Shown here piece after piece: positions 41,252-48,462 of a stretch of 48,462 nucleotides of DNA. The stretch is from assembly GCF_042665255.1 (NCBI RefSeq), contig NZ_JBHTCD010000033.1; one strand, given 5' to 3'. A program made the translations under genes and the position numbers. Position 1 is the stretch's first letter. Each line of letters opens with the position of its first letter. The notes beneath the pieces are model-generated. The model ran no database searches. It was not told the DNA's origin and saw nothing but the letters and a program-made list of their open reading frames with translations. The stretch comes from Insolitispirillum peregrinum (GTDB lineage: Bacteria; Pseudomonadota; Alphaproteobacteria; Rhodospirillales; Rhodospirillaceae).

Positions 41252-42094
41252 CTATTTTTGGACCGCATGGACGGCGTCACCCAGACCACGCACGAAATCA
41301 ACCACGGCATCAATGGCACCGGGCTTTGCCGACCCGTCGTCGGTCAGTCCATCAGCCAGTTTCTGGACTACCGCCGAGCCAACAACCACCGCATCGGCCA
41401 CCTGCGCCATTTCGGCGCACTGCGCGGGCGTTTTGATGCCAAAGCCGACGGCAATCGGCAAGTCTGTCTTTTCACGCAGACGCGCAACAGCCTGTCCGAC
41501 CACCGCGACATTGGCTGACGCCGTGCCGGTGACACCGGTAATCGAGACGTAATACAGGAAGCCGCCCGCTTGTTCCAGCACCGTCGGCAACCGGGTTTCA
41601 TCGGTGGTCGGCGCGGTGAGGAGAATCAGGTGCAGCCCGTGATCCCGCAAGTGGACGGTCAGTTCCGGCGCTTCTTCCGGTGGCAGATCGACGATGATCA
41701 GGCCATCGGCACCAGCCGCAGAGGCGAGCGCGGCAAATTTCGCCACGCCTTTGCTGTAGATCGGATTGTAATAGCCCATCAGCACCACCGGGGTGCTTTT
41801 GTCGTCCTCGCGGAACGCCCGCAGGGCATCGAGCGTGCGGTCGAGCGAACCGCCCGAGGCCAGCGCCCGCAGCCCGGCGGCCTGGATCGCCGGACCATCG
41901 GCCATCGGGTCAGAGAACGGCATGCCCAGTTCGATGATGTCCACCCCGGCGGCGGGCAGCGACTTCAGCAGGGCCACCCCGTCCTCGTAGGACGGGTCGT
42001 TGGCCATGGTGTAAACCACCAGACCAGCACGCTTTTCAGCCTTCAGCTCGGCAAAGCGAGCGGACAAACGGTTCATGACGGTCACGTCGCTCAT
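41252..42094 (-). CDS. trpA: Tryptophan synthase alpha chain
   Basis: Predicted protein of 280 residues. It cleaves indole-3-glycerol phosphate to indole and glyceraldehyde 3-phosphate, passing indole to TrpB. Catalytic Glu55 and Asp66 lie in DIIELGMPFSDPMADGPAIQ; phosphate-binding VGFGIKTP is present. Its start overlaps the trpB stop by four bases (ATGA), so the two are coupled. Confidence 0.97.
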   Translation of the reverse strand: MSDVTVMNRLSARFAELKAEKRAGLVVYTMANDPSYEDGVALLKSLPAAGVDIIELGMPFSDPMADGPAIQAAGLRALASGGSLDRTLDALRAFREDDKSTPVVLMGYYNPIYSKGVAKFAALASAAGADGLIIVDLPPEEAPELTVHLRDHGLHLILLTAPTTDETRLPTVLEQAGGFLYYVSITGVTGTASANVAVVGQAVARLREKTDLPIAVGFGIKTPAQCAEMAQVADAVVVGSAVVQKLADGLTDDGSAKPGAIDAVVDFVRGLGDAVHAVQK

Positions 42095-43314
42095 AGCTGC
42101 TCTCCCATCGCACGGGCAATCGTATTGACATCCTTGTCGCCGCGGCCCGACAGGTTGACCACCATCACGTGGTCGCCCGGCAGGGTCGGGGCCAGCTTCA
42201 TCGCGTGCGCGATGGCGTGCGAGCTTTCCAGCGCCGGAATGATCCCTTCCAGTTTGGTCATCCGCTGGAACGCCTCGACGGCTTCGTCGTCATTGATCGG
42301 CACGTATTCGACACGCTTGATGTCATGCAGCCAGGAATGTTCAGGCCCGATGCCCGGATAGTCGAGACCGGCCGAGATCGAGTGGGCTTCGAGAATCTGC
42401 CCGTCGGCGTCCTGCAACAGATAGGTGCGGTTGCCATGCAGAACCCCCGGACGGCCACCGGTCAGGCTGGCGGCGTGGGCCGGAGTATCAACGCCGTGAC
42501 CACCGGCCTCGACGCCGATGATCCGCACGCCGGGGTCATCGAGGAACGGATGGAACAGGCCGATGGCGTTCGAGCCGCCCCCGACGCAGGCCACCAGCGA
42601 ATCCGGCAGGCTGCGGCCTTCCTGTTCCAGCAGCTGCTCCTTGACCTCTTCCCCGATGATGCACTGGAAATCGCGCACCATCGACGGATAGGGGTGCGGA
42701 CCCGCCGCCGTCCCGATCAGGTAATAGGTGTTGTGAACGTTCGACACCCAGTCGCGCAGGGCGTCGTTCATCGCATCCTTCAGGGTTCCGGCACCGCTGG
42801 TCACCGGCTTGACCTCGGCACCCAGCAGCTTCATGCGGAACACGTTGGGCATCTGCCGCTCGATGTCGGTCGCCCCCATGTAGATCACGCAGTCCAGCCC
42901 CATCAGCGCGCAGACGGTGGCGGTGGCCACCCCGTGCTGACCGGCGCCGGTTTCAGCGATGATGCGGGTCTTGCCCATCCGCTTGGCCAGCAGGATCTGG
43001 CCCATGCAGTTGTTGATCTTGTGCGCGCCGGTGTGGTTGAGGTCTTCGCGCTTCAGATAAATTTTGGCTCCGCCCAGCACTTTGGTCAGGCGTTCGGCAA
43101 AATACAGCGGGCTGGGACGGCCCACGTAATGCTTCAGATAGTGATTGAGTTCGGCATGAAAGGCCGGGTCGGCCTGAGCCGCCCGATAATGCTGTTCCAG
43201 ATCGAGGATCAGCGGCATCAGCGTTTCAGCGACGAAACGGCCGCCATGAATGCCAAAGCGCCCCTGGGCATCGGGACCGGAGCGCAGCGAATTTACGAGG
43301 GTTTGGTCGGGCAT
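42091..43314 (-). CDS. trpB: Tryptophan synthase beta chain
   Basis: Predicted protein of 407 residues. It joins indole and serine with PLP. Lys99 in NHTGAHKINN binds PLP; AETGAGQHGVATA carries the catalytic glutamate, and GGGSNAIG the phosphate site. The N terminus is normal length. It is preceded by a 375-base gap after trpF with a hairpin and probably its own promoter, unlike the tight spacing usual in this cluster. Confidence 0.97.
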   Translation of the reverse strand: MPDQTLVNSLRSGPDAQGRFGIHGGRFVAETLMPLILDLEQHYRAAQADPAFHAELNHYLKHYVGRPSPLYFAERLTKVLGGAKIYLKREDLNHTGAHKINNCMGQILLAKRMGKTRIIAETGAGQHGVATATVCALMGLDCVIYMGATDIERQMPNVFRMKLLGAEVKPVTSGAGTLKDAMNDALRDWVSNVHNTYYLIGTAAGPHPYPSMVRDFQCIIGEEVKEQLLEQEGRSLPDSLVACVGGGSNAIGLFHPFLDDPGVRIIGVEAGGHGVDTPAHAASLTGGRPGVLHGNRTYLLQDADGQILEAHSISAGLDYPGIGPEHSWLHDIKRVEYVPINDDEAVEAFQRMTKLEGIIPALESSHAIAHAMKLAPTLPGDHVMVVNLSGRGDKDVNTIARAMGEQL

Positions 43315-43394
43315 GGGTGCCTGCCTGTTTCAGGGCAAATCCCGCGCAGATGAACTCATCTGCAACGATGCATTTGCTTGATCAACAACAACGG

Positions 43395-43434
43395 AGAGCG
43401 TTTGCAGTGACCGCAAGGGAGCGGAAAACGCTCT
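43395..43434. repeat. Hairpin in the trpF-trpB gap
   Basis: Arms AGAGCGTTT (43395-43403) and AAACGCTCT (43426-43434) with a 22-base loop, a typical word of alphaproteobacterial palindromic repeats. The gap 43315-43689 contains no gene I can support; the hairpin may mark an inserted repeat or an intraoperonic control point. Confidence 0.5.
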
Positions 43435-43689
43435 GGACGGTGAAAACAACCAGAGACGGGGGAAAGGACATCCCCGTCCGCTCAGAGCATCAGACCCCGG
43501 TGACACACCAGCGCACTGCCCGTAACACCGCCCGCCGCATCGACCGCATCGGCGGACGGCGGTAGGGGGATGCCAAACGGCACCGGGGTTGCGCACAGTT
43601 GCTCATCATCCTGTCTGGCCTGAACCCGTCTTTTCCTGCCGTCTCGAAAGGAGCGGCCCCGTTGGTCGTCGAGGCTGCTCCGTCCCGGA

Positions 43690-44337
43690 TCAGCCGTCAA
43701 CCGCCTTGAAAAAGGCGGCAATCCTTTCCGGGTCCTTGACCCCCGGCGCGCTTTCGACACCGGACGACACATCAACCCCCGGCGCACCGCTGAGCCGAAT
43801 GGCATCATCGACCGTTTCCGGCGTCAGGCCACCAGCCAGCAGCCACGGAATATCATGCGTCCATTGCTGCATCAAAGTCCAGTCAAAGGCAACACCATGC
43901 CCACCCGGACGATCGGCATCCTTCGGCGGCTTGGCATCAAACAGCAGATAGTCGGCAACGCTCAGATAGGCTTCGGCAGCCTTCAGGTCTTCGGCTGACG
44001 AAACGCCGATCGCCTTGATCGCTTCGACGGCAAAATCCAGCCGGATCGCCTCGATGCGCTCGGGCGTTTCCGAACCGTGGAACTGGATGATGTCGGGGCG
44101 CAGAATGCGGAACACCTGTTCCAGATCGGCATCGGTCGGGTCAACGAACAGTCCGACAATGCGCAAATCATCAAAGATGTCCGGTGGCAGGCCGTCCAGC
44201 AACTCGGCGGCCCGTTCCGGCGTCACGTAACGCGGGCTTTTCGGATAAAACACAAAACCGATCATGTCCGCACCGGACTCGATCGCAGCGTCCAGACCTT
44301 CTTCTTCGGTAAGGCCGCAAATTTTGACCATGGTCAT
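43690..44337 (-). CDS. trpF: Phosphoribosylanthranilate isomerase
   Basis: Predicted protein of 215 residues, TIM barrel. It does the third step from anthranilate to tryptophan. KICGLTE holds the catalytic Cys7; DIIQFHGSE and the ending GVDVSSGVESAPGVKD are typical. It begins 11 bases after pyrF, with which it is co-transcribed. A GTG/ATG alternative is not needed; the ATG at 44337 has AAGGAG-like bases upstream. Confidence 0.95.
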   Translation of the reverse strand: MTMVKICGLTEEEGLDAAIESGADMIGFVFYPKSPRYVTPERAAELLDGLPPDIFDDLRIVGLFVDPTDADLEQVFRILRPDIIQFHGSETPERIEAIRLDFAVEAIKAIGVSSAEDLKAAEAYLSVADYLLFDAKPPKDADRPGGHGVAFDWTLMQQWTHDIPWLLAGGLTPETVDDAIRLSGAPGVDVSSGVESAPGVKDPERIAAFFKAVDG

Positions 44338-44348
44338 GGGAATGCTCC

Positions 44349-45071
44349 TTACTTCGGCAATTCGGCAAGAATGCGGCGGCAGGCCGCCACCGGGTCTTCG
44401 GCACCAGTGATCGGACGTCCGATCACCAGAATGTCGGCCCCGGCGACCATCGCTTCGGCCGGGGTCATGATGCGTTTCTGGTCATCGGTGGCCGCCCACG
44501 CCGGACGCACCCCCGGCACGATCAGCTTGAAGTCCGGGCCACAGGCGGCACGGATCATTGCCGCCTCGTGCGCAGAACAGACCACCCCGTCCAGCCCGCT
44601 GTCACGCGTCAGGATCGCCAGTTCCCGCACCTGATCGGCCACCGGACGCACGATGCCGCATTCGGCCATGTCGGTTTGATCCATACTGGTCAGCACCGTC
44701 ACCGCAATCACCAGCGGACGGCTGACAGCATGGATGCGGGCTCCCTCATCCGCCGCCCGGGCGGCAGCCGTCATCATCGTCCGGCCACCAATGGCATGAA
44801 CGTTGACAATGCCCGGCGCAGTTTCACAGGCCGCGCGCACGGCCCCGGCAACGGTATTCGGGATGTCATGGAATTTAAGGTCGAGAAAAACCGGCAGGCC
44901 ACTGGCACTGGCCACCTGATGAACGCCCTTTACCCCGTTGGCGGTAAAGAACTCCAGGCCCAGCTTGATCCCGCCAGCCACGTCGGCCAAAGCCGCCGAC
45001 AGCGCGGTCGCGCGGTTCAGGTCCGGGGTGTCTACGGCAACATAAATCGGGTTGGGGGCAGGGTCGGCCAT
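44349..45071 (-). CDS. pyrF: Orotidine 5'-phosphate decarboxylase
   Basis: Predicted protein of 240 residues. It forms UMP from OMP. The catalytic Asp64-Lys66-Asp69 set is in FLDLKFHDIPNT and the phosphate site in GVRPA, later VIGRPITGAEDP. ATG at 45071 is chosen; the open frame upstream to 45134 would add 21 residues of odd composition. The upstream hypothetical gene ends 65 bases before. Confidence 0.96.
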   Translation of the reverse strand: MADPAPNPIYVAVDTPDLNRATALSAALADVAGGIKLGLEFFTANGVKGVHQVASASGLPVFLDLKFHDIPNTVAGAVRAACETAPGIVNVHAIGGRTMMTAAARAADEGARIHAVSRPLVIAVTVLTSMDQTDMAECGIVRPVADQVRELAILTRDSGLDGVVCSAHEAAMIRAACGPDFKLIVPGVRPAWAATDDQKRIMTPAEAMVAGADILVIGRPITGAEDPVAACRRILAELPK

Positions 45072-45136
45072 CGATTCGGATAGTCCTCTGGTTATGACTC
45101 TTCCGGTTATGGCACTAACCCGCCCCGCCCGCAAGC

Positions 45137-45955
45137 TCAGGCCATCTCGACCTCAACCATGCGGTCGAGCAAATCCACCACCCGCAACGTTGCCCCCAGA
45201 CCGAACCATGCGTCCAGATCGTCGCCTTCGCGGGGGGTCTGCAATTGCAGGGTAAATTCCCCGAACATACCGTCGCACAGGCCCTTGAAATGCGTGTCGG
45301 TGGCCTTGAACACATTCGGCCACGCCTTGGACGTGACGCGGCGCACAAAAATCGACCGGGTCAGACGCAAATCCTGAAAGGCGGTCAGCAGACGGACCAG
45401 AACCTTCATCAACAGGACACGACTGGGGGGATGGTTGAACAGGGCGGCGCGCAGATCGCGGTCGGCCACACCGGCAAACCGGCTGAGCAAGCGGCTGCTG
45501 TCGGCATTGAGGTCAGCGTAAGGCATGGTTCCCAGCACATCGCGCAGGAACTGACCCAGTTTGGGCATCGCATAACGCGGCAAGGCCAGGCTGTCACTTT
45601 CGGGTTTGTCGGCCACCACTCCGAACGGATAAAACGCCACCACCAATCGCAGCAGAAAGTCCGACCGCCGGTCATTGACCGGACGTTCGATCACCGTTGG
45701 TGCCACCGCATCGGCAAAGGCATCCCGCCGCAGGCGATCGGAACAGCCGGAGCAGGCTTCGGTCAGGCGCAGCTTCTGCCCCTTGAAGAAGGCTGTCGTA
45801 TCCGACACCAGCTTGTCGTTCCCCCGACCTTCGGCCAGGGTCTTAATCAGCGCCCCCAGTTCCTCGACCAAACGGGTGACTTCGACGCCCGCGTGGCCAT
45901 CAGGACTGTTTGAAATGTGCTCCAGCAGCTCGACAGGCCCGCCCACCTTATTCAT
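45137..45955 (-). CDS. Conserved-looking hypothetical protein at the head of the pyrF-trpF cluster
   Basis: Predicted protein of 272 residues, helix-rich and soluble, with no signal or membrane segment. A single CSGC pair (TEACSGCSDRLRR, about residue 70) could bind metal or form a disulfide; the rest shows no motif I recognise. FNHPPSRVLLMKVLVRLLTAFQ and SIFVRRVTSKAW look like ordered helices. It is on the same strand as pyrF, 65 bases before it, and may be the first gene of that operon. The product's role is unknown. Confidence 0.65.
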   Translation of the reverse strand: MNKVGGPVELLEHISNSPDGHAGVEVTRLVEELGALIKTLAEGRGNDKLVSDTTAFFKGQKLRLTEACSGCSDRLRRDAFADAVAPTVIERPVNDRRSDFLLRLVVAFYPFGVVADKPESDSLALPRYAMPKLGQFLRDVLGTMPYADLNADSSRLLSRFAGVADRDLRAALFNHPPSRVLLMKVLVRLLTAFQDLRLTRSIFVRRVTSKAWPNVFKATDTHFKGLCDGMFGEFTLQLQTPREGDDLDAWFGLGATLRVVDLLDRMVEVEMA

Positions 45956-45988
45956 GCTGCACCCCCCAGAAGTTGTTCCAGAATGATG

Positions 45989-47503
45989 CTAACGGACCAT
46001 AGGAGGCGCTGACAAGAGGCTATTGCAGACTCGTTCTAAATGGCAAACGGCTCCATTCAACTGGGCCTCGGACCAACAGGTGAAGCCAAGTATTATCCCA
46101 TTCTCTACTTTGGTTGATTTGTAGTAAGGCGATAGCGCAACAGTCGTAATACCATTCTTTGCCAGCACACGAACCATTTCCCGGTCATCCCACCCCGGCG
46201 GCAAAAAGGCATTCAAATGGACTCCGCCTTCAACGGTCGGAACCCGCAACAGCCCTTCCAGATGACTGGCCAGAGCCCGCTCAAGCGCCTGACAGCGCTC
46301 TGCATACAAACGACGCATCGCCCGCAGATGTGCGGCAAAATGCCCGTCCCGCATGAAATCGGCCAGTGCAACCTGCGCCACCACCGACCCGCCGCCATCA
46401 CTCAGCCGACGGACCGCCCGCGCCGTGTCGATCAGTCGTTCCGGCACCACCAGATAGCCCAGCCGCAGCCCCGGAAACAGGGCTCGGGTAAAGGTGCCGA
46501 CATACAGAATTCGCCCATCGACATCCAGTCCCTGCAACGCCGTCAACGGGCGCCCCTGAAAGCGGAAATCGCTGTCATAGTCATCCTCGATGATCCACGC
46601 CCCCCGCTGGCGGGCCCACCCCAACCATGCCAGACGGCGCGACAGGCTCATGGTCACGCCCAACGGATAGTTGTGTGAGGGGGTTAACAATGCCACCCTG
46701 CACCCGTCTGCAACCGGCGACTCCGGCAGACAGACCCCTTCCGCATCCACCGGCAGCGGAATCACCTCGGCCCCCGTCGCCCGCAACAGACCGTCAATTC
46801 CGGCATACCCGGGGTCTTCGATCACCACCTGATCGCCGGCATCAAGCAGCAATCGTGCGGCCAGATCGAGCGCCTGTTGCGCCCCGCTGACCACGATCAC
46901 CTGATCGGCATGGCACCGCACCCCGCGCCCCTGCCGTAGAAAGGCGGCAATTTCTTCGCGCAGGGGCAGGAATCCGGCACTGTCTTCGCTACAGGCCAGA
47001 GACTGCGGCGCCGCCCGCCAGCGTCGGGTCAGGCAGCGCGTCCAGATCGGCCATGGAAAATGATCCACCGCAGGGATACCTGCCTGGAAAGGAACGATCG
47101 TCTGACCATGACGCGATGGCAGGGTGGCCGCAAACCGGCTCATGCCGTCGGCCATCCGCGACACCCGCAACGCTGGCCGCAGGGCCGCTGTCATCTCATC
47201 CGGCCCTGATGCACCGACACGGTGAAATTCATCCGGGACATCGGTACTGACAAAGGTGCCACTGCCATGGCGGGCATAAAGGTACCCCTCGGCCAACAAA
47301 TGCTCATAAGCCGCCATCACCGAATTCCGCCCGATACCCAGCGCGGCGGCCAGCGTCCGGGTCGACGGCAGCCGGTCTGCCGGTTGCAGGTCGCCCCGCC
47401 AGATTGCTGCCCGCAAGGCCTCGCACAGCCGGAGGATCAACGGCGAGGACACCCCGTCACCCTGCTGCCAGCGCAGTCGGTCCGGCCAGGAAAGTGGCTC
47501 CAT
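45989..47503 (-). CDS. MocR/PdxR-type GntR regulator with Arg at the PLP-lysine position
   Basis: Predicted protein of 504 residues. The GntR winged helix is at about 15-85 (LPSTRTLAAALGIGRNSVMAAYEHL); the rest is a fold-type I aminotransferase domain (VVSGAQQALDLAARLLLDAGD, EDPGYAG, TPSHNYPLG, EDDYDSDFR, FPGLRLGY). The PLP lysine, normally in GTFSK, is replaced: the protein has GTFTR, with Arg340 encoded by CGA. The Schiff-base lysine is therefore missing, so PLP could bind only non-covalently. It is divergent from the PNPOx-like gene, a common pairing for vitamin B6 regulators. Confidence 0.9.
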   Translation of the reverse strand: MEPLSWPDRLRWQQGDGVSSPLILRLCEALRAAIWRGDLQPADRLPSTRTLAAALGIGRNSVMAAYEHLLAEGYLYARHGSGTFVSTDVPDEFHRVGASGPDEMTAALRPALRVSRMADGMSRFAATLPSRHGQTIVPFQAGIPAVDHFPWPIWTRCLTRRWRAAPQSLACSEDSAGFLPLREEIAAFLRQGRGVRCHADQVIVVSGAQQALDLAARLLLDAGDQVVIEDPGYAGIDGLLRATGAEVIPLPVDAEGVCLPESPVADGCRVALLTPSHNYPLGVTMSLSRRLAWLGWARQRGAWIIEDDYDSDFRFQGRPLTALQGLDVDGRILYVGTFTRALFPGLRLGYLVVPERLIDTARAVRRLSDGGGSVVAQVALADFMRDGHFAAHLRAMRRLYAERCQALERALASHLEGLLRVPTVEGGVHLNAFLPPGWDDREMVRVLAKNGITTVALSPYYKSTKVENGIILGFTCWSEAQLNGAVCHLERVCNSLLSAPPMVR

Positions 47504-47518
47504 GATTTTCTCACAAAT

Positions 47519-47536
47519 GGCCCTGTTTACAGAGCC
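47519..47536. promoter_or_regulatory. Imperfect palindrome in the MocR-PNPOx divergent interval
   Basis: GGCCCTGTTTACAGAGCC is symmetrical apart from one pair. It lies 16 bases from the regulator's start codon and about 85 bases from the flavoprotein start, a good place for a MocR operator controlling both. Confidence 0.45.
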
Positions 47537-47619
47537 AATAGTCTAGCACCCTTTGCAGGTCAGGTGCAGCCCATGGCACCCGGCCTCCCTGTTTTCTCTT
47601 GCGTTCAAGGACCAGCCCC

Positions 47620-48288
47620 ATGTCTTCCCCCTCTGCCCTGCCGCCCTTGTCCAGCACCGACCGGACCCGTCTGGTGCGTCATTCCGAGCGCGCTGAAACG
47701 GATCGTGCGGCCCTGCATGCGGTCATTGACGAAGCTCTGGTTGGCCATCTGGCATTGGTGGTTGACGGCGTGCCACGCATTCTGCCGTTCGTTCCCTGGC
47801 GGGTCGGCGATGAAGTGTTCATCCATGGCCATCTGAAAAACAGCCTGATGGTGGCCGCCGCCGAAGGGGCGCAAGCCTGCATGACCATCACCCTGCTCGA
47901 TGGTCTGGTAATGGCCCGCTCGGCCTTTCACCACTCGGCCAATTTCCGCAGCGCGGTGATTTACGGCACCCCCCGCCTGGTCAGCGATGCCGATGAAAAG
48001 GCCATCCTCCTGCACCAGATGATGGTCAAGGTGACACCGGACCGGGCCAACGCTGTTCGCCCCGCCAATTCCAGGGAATTGAATGCCACTGCCGTGCTGG
48101 GCCTGTCGCTGGCCGAAGCATCGCTGAAAGTCAGGACCGGCGGCCCGATCGACGCCGAAGCCGACTATGGCCTGCCGGTGTGGGCGGGCGTTGTACCGCT
48201 GACGCTGACCGCGGGCATCCCGCTGACCGATACCAACACCGCACCTCCGGGGCCGTCGGGGTATTATACCAACGGCCTTAACCATTGA
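47620..48288 (+). CDS. Pyridoxamine 5'-phosphate oxidase-family flavoprotein
   Basis: Predicted protein of 222 residues with the split-barrel FMN-binding fold (ALVGHLALVVDGVPRILPF, VFIHGHLKNSLMV, GLVMARSAFHHSANFRSAVIYG). This is the PNPOx-like/DUF447-type group rather than true PdxH, so substrate is unknown. ATG at 47620 has AAGGA eight bases upstream. The last residues (PPGPSGYYTNGLNH) are unlike the family and the stop overlaps the end of the IS630 transposase gene by 11 bases, so the C terminus may have been altered by the insertion. Confidence 0.82.
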   Translation: MSSPSALPPLSSTDRTRLVRHSERAETDRAALHAVIDEALVGHLALVVDGVPRILPFVPWRVGDEVFIHGHLKNSLMVAAAEGAQACMTITLLDGLVMARSAFHHSANFRSAVIYGTPRLVSDADEKAILLHQMMVKVTPDRANAVRPANSRELNATAVLGLSLAEASLKVRTGGPIDAEADYGLPVWAGVVPLTLTAGIPLTDTNTAPPGPSGYYTNGLNH

Positions 48289-48462
48289 CTGACGCCCACT
48301 GGCGCGATGCGATTGATCGGATGCGGCTGGGTGTGGCGATGAAATCGTTCCACGCCTTGCAGCAGGCATCGACGATGTCCTCGTAGCTTTCCCATACGAG
48401 GTGGTTGAGGGCGTTCTGGCGAAGGTATTGCCAGACGTTTTCGACCGGGTTCAATTCCGGGG
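48264..48462. mobile_element. Left end of an IS630-family insertion sequence
   Basis: Inferred from the partial transposase gene. The exact boundary is not visible; a TA within GTATTATACC (48261-48270) is a possible insertion site. The terminal inverted repeat cannot be confirmed because the other end is outside the window. Confidence 0.55.
48278..48462 (-). CDS. IS630-family transposase, C-terminal end (cut by window edge)
   Basis: The visible 60 codons encode the end of a DDE transposase: PELNPVENVWQYLRQN contains the third catalytic acid (Glu of PVEN), followed by VWESYEDIVDACCKAWNDF and a TAA stop at 48278. The rest lies beyond the window. IS630 elements insert at TA dinucleotides. The stop codon is inside the PNPOx-like gene's last codons, showing that the insertion took place at or next to that gene. 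Confidence 0.88.
   Translation of the reverse strand, partial: PELNPVENVWQYLRQNALNHLVWESYEDIVDACCKAWNDFIATPSRIRSIASRQWASVNG

Noticed and set aside
37406..41518. Plus-strand open frame of 1370 codons
   Set aside because: It lies antisense to divL, folC, accD and trpA, which have clear domains. Its product is Gln/His/Arg/Pro-rich with no motif; long antisense frames are common in GC-rich genes.
1..48462. CRISPR arrays, toxin-antitoxin pairs, defence islands or prophage genes
   Set aside because: No regularly spaced repeats and no recognisable genes of these systems were seen; gene content is mainly housekeeping.

Overview
The window (about 48.5 kb, visibly GC-rich) reads as chromosomal DNA of an alphaproteobacterium, most likely Rhodospirillales. 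The evidence is gene content: ihfB-lapA, pyrF-trpF-trpB-trpA-accD-folC, a DivL-type sensor with tyrosine in the histidine box, hsp20 followed by a DUF1150 gene, and two copies of an AAAAGTGGGAACCGGTTTT-type palindromic intergenic repeat. The genus cannot be fixed from the sequence. I see no rRNA, tRNA, CRISPR array, prophage or replication origin. The only mobile element is the end of an IS630-family transposase gene at the right edge.

Layout. 0-3 kb: small membrane and hypothetical proteins, lapA, ihfB and dps (all minus). 3.4-8.2 kb (plus): a doubtful small ORF, pabB-pabC for p-aminobenzoate, a 34-residue membrane protein, a fused SpmA/SpmB-type membrane protein and a GNAT acetyltransferase. 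8.2-11.6 kb: D-2-hydroxyacid dehydrogenase, an exported SH3 protein, mtgA and a small membrane protein. 11.7-15.7 kb: a 680-residue membrane-anchored protein with a long acidic tail, followed by an Atm1-type ABC exporter. 15.7-18.4 kb (minus): a cyclic-nucleotide-binding/TPR fusion, a small protein ending in a Cys/His cluster, and upstream of it a possible structured RNA with its own promoter and terminator. 18.6-24.1 kb (plus): TPR-glycosyltransferase, lipoprotein gamma-glutamyltransferase and methyltransferase-repeat protein. 24.1-26.1 kb (minus): yjcH-actP acetate uptake. 26.6-29.4 kb: pirin and glutathionyl-hydroquinone reductase, divergent from a LysR regulator. 29.4-31.9 kb: DUF1150, hsp20, a methyltransferase and a LuxR solo. 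32.3-36.2 kb (minus): purH, then an epimerase/glycosyltransferase pair. 36.4-46 kb (minus): a conserved hypothetical, pyrF, trpF, trpB, trpA, accD, folC and divL. 46-48.5 kb: a MocR-type regulator, divergent from a PNPOx-like flavoprotein gene whose end abuts the IS630 element.

How the genes work together. Most of the window is housekeeping: tryptophan, pyrimidine, purine, folate and fatty-acid precursors, with cell-envelope and stress functions between. The trp cluster is tightly packed (4-nt overlap trpB/trpA, short gaps elsewhere), except for a 375-bp gap between trpF and trpB and a strong terminator between accD and folC. The pirin/quinone-reductase/LysR locus has two symmetrical candidate operators. 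The dps upstream region also has two.

Points most worth a second look: the DivL-type tyrosine, the MocR regulator with arginine in place of its PLP lysine, palindromic repeats that double as terminators and contain the divL stop codon, the candidate minus-strand RNA at 18.2-18.4 kb beside the CNB-TPR and Cys/His-tail genes, the 20-bp palindrome behind purH, and the low-complexity insertion in gamma-glutamyltransferase. None of these amounts on sequence alone to a demonstrated new system.
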